63,162 nt of DNA from JBOFFC01 sp051648405 (GTDB taxonomy: Bacteria; Planctomycetota; Planctomycetia; Pirellulales; Lacipirellulaceae): the NCBI GenBank assembly GCA_051648405.1, contig JBOFFC010000007.1:1-63162 (forward strand), read 5' to 3'. The position numbers and the translations under genes are program-made. Within the stretch, counting starts at the first letter, position 1. Every line of letters begins with the position of its first letter. Below are positions 57,459-63,162 of the stretch, one piece after another. Below the pieces are notes generated by a model. That model searched no databases and had not been told where the DNA came from. It saw only the letters and a list, made by a program, of their open reading frames with translations.

Positions 57459-60400
57459 CTAGCGCCACGGCCTCCATAGGAGCCGCTTCATCCGTTCGGT
57501 GATCGACGAAGGGCTCTCCGCGTCACCCGAAGGCGTCGGTTCGGCGGCGTCTGCCGTCTGCTCCACCGGTTGAGGATCGACCTTGGCGGCGACCTCGGCG
57601 GCACGCTCTTGCGGCGGGAAGTGCTCGGTGACGAACCGCGCCCAGTAGCCATCGACGATCCGCCGCGCGTCCCCCAGTCGCCCCTCGGCCAGCGCCGTCT
57701 CGGCTGCGAGCGAAAGCTTGACGAGCGCCAGCTTCTGCGTCCGCAGGTCCGCGGCGTACTCCTCGAGCGGCAGCATCAGGTCCTCGAGCCGCAGGTCATC
57801 GACCTCGACACTCCCCTCGCCGCGGACGGCGAACCGTAGGCGGATTTTGCCGGCCGCGTCGAGCGGCAGGTCGCCGACCGCGAACAGCACCGGCTGCCAC
57901 GCGTCCCCGGATCCGGCCCCGATCTGCGCGGCCGGGACGCGCGTTTCCACGCGGTAGGGGCCGCCGTCTTGCTCGATCGAGAGTTGCAACTCGGCGTCGG
58001 GAGAGAGGTCGCGACCACGCGCCCAGAACGTCGCCGCGAGCTGGCCCGTCGCCGGCAGCGGGAACGGTTCGCACGCGATCCCCGCGCTCGACGTGGAGGG
58101 GACCACCAGGGTCCGCGTCCCCTCCTTGGCCGCTTTGTCTCCCGTCAGAGGGGGCTCGGTCGAGCCATCGACCCGCCAGCCGACGGGGCCCGCTAAGGCG
58201 TCGATCGACTCGAACGAGGGGTTCGGCGCCGCGTCGTAGGGGCGGCGGCGTGTGCGATCGCGTGACTTCACGTCGTCGATCCGGGCGCCGAGCTCGGCGC
58301 CCGCAGCCGCCGGGAAACGCTCGCGGACGCCGCCGGGCTCGATCCCCTTCGACGCGAACCGCCAGGCGATCGCCTGGTGGGGCGCCAGCGCCATCTGCAC
58401 CGCGTGACTCCCGGCTTCGTACCACTCGCCATCGGCCGAAGCCGTAGCGGCGCCGATCGAAGTCGCCAGGCAGCGCTGCGGCGTGTTGATCGTGGCCTGC
58501 GCTTCGGCCGACCAGGGGGTGGTGTTCACGGCGACGATGAACGTCGCGTCGGGGGTCGAGTACGCCTCGATCGTCACGTCGCGTCCGCGCGAAGCGGGGG
58601 TCGTCAACCCCGGCGCATCGACGACGCCCCGCGTCAGCGACGCAAGAAGTCGTCGAGACTCGACGCAGCGCGCGTCGATCAACCCGGCCCGCGCCGCGGT
58701 CGCGTCGATCACCGTCGCGGGGCATCCGGCGGCGATCGTCTCGGCGAGTGCTTGCTGATCGGCCCCCATTGGCGCCGCGACGCAGGCCACCGTCAGGTCG
58801 GGCGCGTCGGCCGCACCGTCGATCAGCGGCCCCGAGCGCAGCAGGCGCACCTTGAGGGGGGTGGCGGTGAGCTCGACGGACGTGGACGGTCCGCGGGAGA
58901 AGGCCGCTTCGAGCTCTTGCCGGACCTCTTGGGCGAGCCACGGCCCGCGTGCGTAGTCGGCGAGGGGCGCCGCCAGGGCGACGGCCCGCGGCGCGGCGAT
59001 TGGCAGCGAGCCCCCTCCCGCTTCCGCCGCGATGACGCCGCGCGATCGAAGCAGCTCCTCGACGCCGGACCCGCGGGCGAGCCGCGGCGTCGCGCCGCTG
59101 GCGAGCAGGTCCACGGCGCCGATAGCCAGGAGGCCGACACCGTCGGGGCGGGCCCCTTCGACGCGGCTCCGCCAAGGCGCCTGGACCGCTAGGCACTGCG
59201 CGTAGCGGTAGCGGGCCCACTCGTCTGCGGCGCCGGCGCGGATCGCTGCGGCGTGGGCGTCGGGGGACCGCGCGGCGCCTTCCGGCCAGCGCTTGGAGAG
59301 GGTCGCGAGGAACCGATCCACCGTCGCCGTGTCGTAGCCTTCGTCGTCGCCGCGAAGCAGCTCGTCCCCGCCGAGGCGCACGGCGACCCCGGCAAACGCG
59401 GGGCTCGACTCGCAGCGGGTGACGAGGCGGTCCATCGCCGCCGCGAGGTCCTGTTGCGCGGGCGGTTCGAGGACGGAGCGATCAGCTTCGAAGCGGATCA
59501 CCGGAACAACGGCGAGCCCGCGGCGGTCGAACTCGGCGAGCGTGATCGCCAGCGGGTCGATTGCGGGGAGGTCGTCCCCCGCTGCCGACGTCGTCGCGTT
59601 GTTGGCGGGGTAACCGCAGCTCGCCGCGTCGATCGGGACGAGCGCCGTGGTCGCCCCCGCGAGCGCGACGCGTTCGGCGGCGATCGTCGCGGCCTCGAAG
59701 TGCGACGCGAGGTCGGGCTCGCCTGAGGGGTCGAGCGAAGCCCCCACGGCGGTCGGCAAGTCGTCGCCGCGCCAGTCGAGCGCGACGTGACGGCCAGCGC
59801 CCGTGGGGGTGGGGGACTCGGACGAGGCTTGCAGCACACGGACGGCGCCGTAGCGGAGCGCCGCGCGCACGTTGGGGTTGGCGACTACCAGCAGCGGCGT
59901 GTTGGTCCGCGGGCGGCAGGCGAGGCGCACCACGGTGGGGGAGCCTTGCGCATTCCATCGCGGCGCTTCGACGACGACCCCTTCGCCGAGCGGCCGCAGC
60001 GCGCCCCCCGTGTCGGCGTCGAACACCGCGAGGCAGGCCGTCGAGAGGGGCGCCGACGCCGAGCGCTGCGCGAAATCGAGCTCGACCTCGACGAGGCACG
60101 TCGCGCCCGGCTTGGTGACGGGGAGCGGGTACGCCTGCCAGTGAGCGTCGCCGGGCGTCGGCGCCGGGGGGAGTTCGACCAAGGGCGAGCCCGCGACGCG
60201 CGCCGGCCCCCCCGGCAGGCTCCCGGGGGCGCCCCCTTCGATCCACGACAGCCGACGCCAAGTGGTCCAAGTTGGCAACCGATCGCGCCATCGCGGCGAC
60301 GCGGGGTTGAGGGCGTGCGACTCGCGCCACTCGCTCGGGACGCCGGGCCGCCGCGCCGGATCGACGACCAGCACCTGGAACGAACGCTCGGCCAGCGGTT

Positions 60401-60827
60401 TGCCGGCGGCGCTCGGCATGAAGCGCTTGGTGAAGCCGGCCGGTCGCGTTGCGCGGAGCACCACGCGGTAGACCCCTTCGTCGATCGGCAGCGGCACGAC
60501 GACGTCGATCGACTGACGACCGTCGGGCGACAGCGTCTCGCGAGTCGTCTCGCCGCGCCACGTGAGCGCGCCGTCGCGTCCTGCGCCGAGGGCGACCTCG
60601 AAGTCGAACGCTCCGCCGGGTTCGACCCCCGGCGGCGTCGCGTCGATCGTCAGCTTGAGCGCGTCCCCCGGGGGATAGACCAACGTCGTGCGATCGAGCG
60701 CGACACGCAGCGGCTGGACTTCGGCGGCGTACGCCCCCAGGCGGAACGCCAACAGCGCGACCGCGGCGAGCGCGCAGCGCCAGCCCGGCTGCGATTGCTT
60801 CAGGGCAAGCGACGGCTGCCACCGCAT
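57459..60827 (-). CDS. large exported protein of unknown function
   Basis: A 1122-residue exported protein: signal peptide CALAAVALLAFRLGAYA, a beta-rich N-terminal part (TLVYPPGDALKLTIDATPPG and PLPIDEGVYRVVLRATRP look like Ig-type or macroglobulin-like strands), then a central part (about 380-780) whose FDRRGLAVVPVIRF and FAGVAVRLGGDELL stretches suggest a TIM-barrel glycoside hydrolase-like fold. A carbohydrate-binding-like beta domain lies at about 880-1020 (PNPSFESIDALAGPVGWRVDGS), then a helical, acidic C-terminus. I cannot identify catalytic residues with confidence. It is probably cell-envelope located. Confidence 0.7.
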   Translation of the reverse strand: MRWQPSLALKQSQPGWRCALAAVALLAFRLGAYAAEVQPLRVALDRTTLVYPPGDALKLTIDATPPGVEPGGAFDFEVALGAGRDGALTWRGETTRETLSPDGRQSIDVVVPLPIDEGVYRVVLRATRPAGFTKRFMPSAAGKPLAERSFQVLVVDPARRPGVPSEWRESHALNPASPRWRDRLPTWTTWRRLSWIEGGAPGSLPGGPARVAGSPLVELPPAPTPGDAHWQAYPLPVTKPGATCLVEVELDFAQRSASAPLSTACLAVFDADTGGALRPLGEGVVVEAPRWNAQGSPTVVRLACRPRTNTPLLVVANPNVRAALRYGAVRVLQASSESPTPTGAGRHVALDWRGDDLPTAVGASLDPSGEPDLASHFEAATIAAERVALAGATTALVPIDAASCGYPANNATTSAAGDDLPAIDPLAITLAEFDRRGLAVVPVIRFEADRSVLEPPAQQDLAAAMDRLVTRCESSPAFAGVAVRLGGDELLRGDDEGYDTATVDRFLATLSKRWPEGAARSPDAHAAAIRAGAADEWARYRYAQCLAVQAPWRSRVEGARPDGVGLLAIGAVDLLASGATPRLARGSGVEELLRSRGVIAAEAGGGSLPIAAPRAVALAAPLADYARGPWLAQEVRQELEAAFSRGPSTSVELTATPLKVRLLRSGPLIDGAADAPDLTVACVAAPMGADQQALAETIAAGCPATVIDATAARAGLIDARCVESRRLLASLTRGVVDAPGLTTPASRGRDVTIEAYSTPDATFIVAVNTTPWSAEAQATINTPQRCLATSIGAATASADGEWYEAGSHAVQMALAPHQAIAWRFASKGIEPGGVRERFPAAAGAELGARIDDVKSRDRTRRRPYDAAPNPSFESIDALAGPVGWRVDGSTEPPLTGDKAAKEGTRTLVVPSTSSAGIACEPFPLPATGQLAATFWARGRDLSPDAELQLSIEQDGGPYRVETRVPAAQIGAGSGDAWQPVLFAVGDLPLDAAGKIRLRFAVRGEGSVEVDDLRLEDLMLPLEEYAADLRTQKLALVKLSLAAETALAEGRLGDARRIVDGYWARFVTEHFPPQERAAEVAAKVDPQPVEQTADAAEPTPSGDAESPSSITERMKRLLWRPWR

Positions 60828-60986
60828 CGGACGTCCTTGTCCGGCAGGCGCTGACGGGTTTGACTTGCGGCGGGTGCACGCGCCGCGGCGTCGGCTTCCT
60901 GCCGACTTCCGGGGCGGAGTCTAGAAGCTGGCGCCCGCCGCCGCCACGCCGGTCTGCGGGACGGCAACCCGAAGTAAGCGGCGCCG

Positions 60987-62129
60987 CTACTCGCCCGCTA
61001 GCAACCCGGCGAGCCCCTCGACGACCTCGGGCTTGAGCGAGGCGATGTTGTTTTGCTCCCAGCGGTCGTCGGGCTTCACGTAGAGCTCGTCCTCTGCGGT
61101 CGAAACACCCGAGGACAACTCGTCGGCGCCCGGCCGGCGGAGCATCCAGTCGTCGTCGCGGACGACCTGCGCGGACCCCGCCGGGCCGCAGACCAGCGGC
61201 GCCGCGCGGAGCGGGCGTGCTAGCAATGCCTGTGCGAGCGCTTCGGACAAGAGGGCAGCGCCCCCTCGGCGCATCATGCCGTCGCGCGGCTTAGCGCCAC
61301 CGCGCCGCGACACAAAGAACGGGACCTGTATCGACTCGCTGAAGAGCCGCCGATCGCCGAGGCCCACCAACCCGTGCTCGCCGAGCGCGAAGCCGCGCAA
61401 GCCGAAGAGGACGAGGGTCCACGGGCGGTCGCCGAACAGCTCGTCGGCCAGCTCGAGCCAGCCGCCGAGACACGAGTCGAGCACCCGCACCTGCCCCGCG
61501 TAGCGCGTCGCCGCCGCGAACCGCGCGTCGCACGCCTCGGGCGCGTCGGCGTCGGCGTCGGCGGCGAAGCGCTCGTGGGGAACGGCAACGCTCGGCTCGA
61601 CTTCCGGGTCTTCGTCGTCGATCAAGTCGTCGTAGGCCGCGACGGGGGCGTCCCAGGGACCCCCCAAACCACGGCTGTGGACCCATAGCGACAGGCGTTC
61701 CCCCGCTTCCAGCGTCGCCACAGCTTCCACGAGGCGCTCGGCGTAGCCGCTCCAGACCGTGGCGGCCGCCGTCGCGTCGAGGGCTTGGGCGATCGTCGTT
61801 GATTCGCTAACGGCAACCTCGAACCGCTCCGCGAAGCCTGCTGCGAAGCGCCCCGTGCGGGCCTCGGCGTCTTCCGAGACGAAGACGCTCGCCGGCACCT
61901 CGAAGCGACGCCCTACGGCTTCCGCGAACCGGTCGTAGATCTCGGCGAGGTCCGGCGCGTCCGACAGCCGCCACTCGCCGATCTCCCCTTCGGCCGCGAG
62001 CCGGTCGAAGGTCGGTGTGCTGTAGGTCGTCTGGCCGTAGGCGCCGAGCGCAGCGGCGCGCAGCCCGTCGATCGCGACGACCACTAGATGATCGTGCAAG
62101 CTGCTCTCGGGGGGCGACTCGTCGGGCAT
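60987..62129 (-). CDS. sulfatase-fold protein lacking catalytic residues (pseudo-sulfatase)
   Basis: A 380-residue protein resembling a shortened sulfatase/alkaline phosphatase. The start VVVAIDGLRAAALGAYGQTTYSTPTFDRLAAEG matches the sulfatase opening, and LVLFGLRGFALGEHGLVGLGDRRLFSESIQVPFFV matches the later SDHG..LGEHG..E..-VP region. The formylglycine motif C/S-x-P-x-R is absent, and the metal-binding DHG is LRG. No signal peptide is visible, unlike typical planctomycete sulfatases. Probably a non-catalytic, cytoplasmic paralogue. The start at the ATG at 62129 is chosen because earlier in-frame sequence overlaps the WecB-like gene. Confidence 0.72.
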   Translation of the reverse strand: MPDESPPESSLHDHLVVVAIDGLRAAALGAYGQTTYSTPTFDRLAAEGEIGEWRLSDAPDLAEIYDRFAEAVGRRFEVPASVFVSEDAEARTGRFAAGFAERFEVAVSESTTIAQALDATAAATVWSGYAERLVEAVATLEAGERLSLWVHSRGLGGPWDAPVAAYDDLIDDEDPEVEPSVAVPHERFAADADADAPEACDARFAAATRYAGQVRVLDSCLGGWLELADELFGDRPWTLVLFGLRGFALGEHGLVGLGDRRLFSESIQVPFFVSRRGGAKPRDGMMRRGGAALLSEALAQALLARPLRAAPLVCGPAGSAQVVRDDDWMLRRPGADELSSGVSTAEDELYVKPDDRWEQNNIASLKPEVVEGLAGLLAGE

Positions 62130-62176
62130 GCCGCGAGGGTAGCTGCTGCGCGCCAGCGCGCGTAGCCGCCGACGCA

Positions 62177-63076
62177 CTAGCGGAACGAGCCGCGGAGCTC
62201 GCCCCACACCAGGCGCGGGAACTCCCACGCGTCGCGGGCGTAGCGCCGGGCGAGCCGCTTCGGCTCGCTCAGCAGCCGGTGGAGCCACTCCAGGCCCGAG
62301 CGCTGCATCCACACGGGCGAGCGCTTCTTCTCGCCGGCCAGGAAGTCGATCGTCGCCCCAGCGCAGAGCGCCACGCGGGCCGACAGCCTCTCCCGCCAGC
62401 GGCCGACCCACAGCTCTTGCTTGGGGGCGCCGAGGCCGACCAGCAGCACGTCGGGCGACGCGTCGTCGATCAGGGTGAGGATCCGCTCGTTCTCGGCGTC
62501 GTCCCGCTCGAACCCCAGCGGCGGGCTGTAGCAGCCCACGGGCTCGACTCCCGGCCAGCGCAGGCGGATCACCGTGGCGGCGCGCTGCGCGACCCCGGGA
62601 CCGGCGCCCAAAAGGAACAGCCGCAGCCGACCGCGTTCGCCACGCTGGAAGGCCGCCGAGGCCTCGTCGAACAGTCGCGGCACGAGGTCGCTACCGGCGA
62701 CGCGCTCGGGAAGGGCCTTGCCCAACAGCTTGGCGACAGCGACCAGCGGCGCGCCGTCGGCGGTCACCATCGCCGCGTTCTCGTACGCGCCGCGCAGGGC
62801 CGCGTCGTGTTGGTACATCACCGCGTGATCGACGTTCGGCGTCACGACGTAGCGGCAGGGGCCGGCGGGGAAGTCGTCACCCGCCCAGCGCAGCAGGCGC
62901 GACGCCGCCTCGTCGAGGTTGATCCGGTCGATCGTCATGCCGAACAAGCGGATGCGGTCGGCCGTTTCCCAGACCGCGCGGGGGAGCGGCGCCGGGGGCG
63001 CCGCCGGCTGCGTCGGGTGCTCGCTCAGCGCGCAAGCCGCCGACGGGATGAACTCGGGTGCGAACTTGACGTTCAT
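62177..63076 (-). CDS. WecB/TagA/CpsF family glycosyltransferase
   Basis: A 299-residue GT26 enzyme. Motifs: FGMTIDRINLDEA, VVTPNVDHAVMYQHD (the substrate Thr/Asn-x-Asp site), TADGAPLVAVAKLLG, RVAGSDLVP, and LVGLGAPKQELW with the conserved C-terminal GATIDFLAGEKKRSPVWMQRSGLEWLHRLL. It transfers N-acetylmannosaminuronic acid, ManNAc or a similar sugar to a lipid-linked acceptor at the inner membrane. It is probably another component of surface polysaccharide synthesis, far from the main EPS locus in this window. Start ATG at 63076, with no promoter visible in the last 86 bases. Confidence 0.92.
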   Translation of the reverse strand: MNVKFAPEFIPSAACALSEHPTQPAAPPAPLPRAVWETADRIRLFGMTIDRINLDEAASRLLRWAGDDFPAGPCRYVVTPNVDHAVMYQHDAALRGAYENAAMVTADGAPLVAVAKLLGKALPERVAGSDLVPRLFDEASAAFQRGERGRLRLFLLGAGPGVAQRAATVIRLRWPGVEPVGCYSPPLGFERDDAENERILTLIDDASPDVLLVGLGAPKQELWVGRWRERLSARVALCAGATIDFLAGEKKRSPVWMQRSGLEWLHRLLSEPKRLARRYARDAWEFPRLVWGELRGSFR

Positions 63077-63162
63077 CGGACGACTCGCGGGGAAGTGAAC
63101 TGCGCGCCGAACGACGGCGCAGCGGGGCTTGCGATCGCGATCGCAAGCGAGGGGTTGGTCGA

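Noticed and set aside
57459..60827. Assigning the large exported protein to a defined glycoside hydrolase family
   Set aside because: Only loose TIM-barrel-like stretches are visible and no catalytic acid pair can be identified by eye.

Overview
High-GC bacterial chromosome segment. Dockerin-type repeats with PEP-CTERM sorting tails, a cytosolic YhaN-like protein fused to DUF4332 domains, and many secreted proteins of unknown function point to Planctomycetota, probably order Pirellulales (Lacipirellulaceae-like). That placement is inferred from gene content only. Nothing suggests a plasmid, phage or large genomic island, and I found no rRNA, tRNA or CRISPR array.

Layout. 1-2.5 kb: an accessory patch with a PadR regulator behind a promoter and palindrome, a PadR-linked membrane protein, and a RAYT (REP-associated tyrosine transposase) bracketed by two near-perfect REP-like palindromes. 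2.6-4.9 kb: a trans-sulfuration enzyme and a sugar isomerase-like protein. 5-17.5 kb (minus strand): a ten-gene exopolysaccharide locus, with an initiating sugar transferase, GT4, Wzc-like chain-length protein, CpsD-like ATPase without the Walker A lysine, flippase, O-antigen-ligase-type polymerase, two GT2 enzymes, an FAD enzyme and a polysaccharide deacetylase. A diguanylate cyclase is divergent from it. A WecB/TagA-type glycosyltransferase sits at the far right end of the window.

19-28.4 kb: the degenerate YhaN-like/DUF4332 protein, an unknown gene behind a strong promoter, a receiver-only response regulator, MurG-like and Mur-ligase-like proteins with changed key residues, a pseudo-receiver protein, and an ImmA/IrrE-like protein. 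28.6-43.6 kb: rimO, pgsA, a CPBP protease, an RND adaptor and pump, a soluble PAS-PAS-MCP sensor, a HAD phosphatase, two PEP-CTERM proteins, a DUF2975 + YozG-type regulator pair, and a PEP-CTERM serine hydrolase. 43.6-50.5 kb (minus strand): an information-processing block, htrA, dnaG, rpoD, zinc-ribbon coiled-coil protein and greA, with an intrinsic-terminator-like hairpin in the greA leader. 50.6-63.1 kb: a membrane protein ending in what looks like a DNA-ligase OB-fold, aat, a HIT protein, queG, a tRNA-dihydrouridine synthase, secreted and membrane proteins of unknown role, a pseudo-sulfatase and the WecB-type enzyme.

Two themes stand out. First, intergenic spaces carry families of short periodic repeats (7-, 9- and 10-nt units), several arranged as long inverted repeats, that no gene explains. 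Second, an unusual number of proteins keep a recognisable fold while losing catalytic or nucleotide-binding residues: the CpsD-like, YhaN-like, MurG-like, Mur-ligase-like, ImmA-like and sulfatase-like proteins, and the ligase OB-fold protein.
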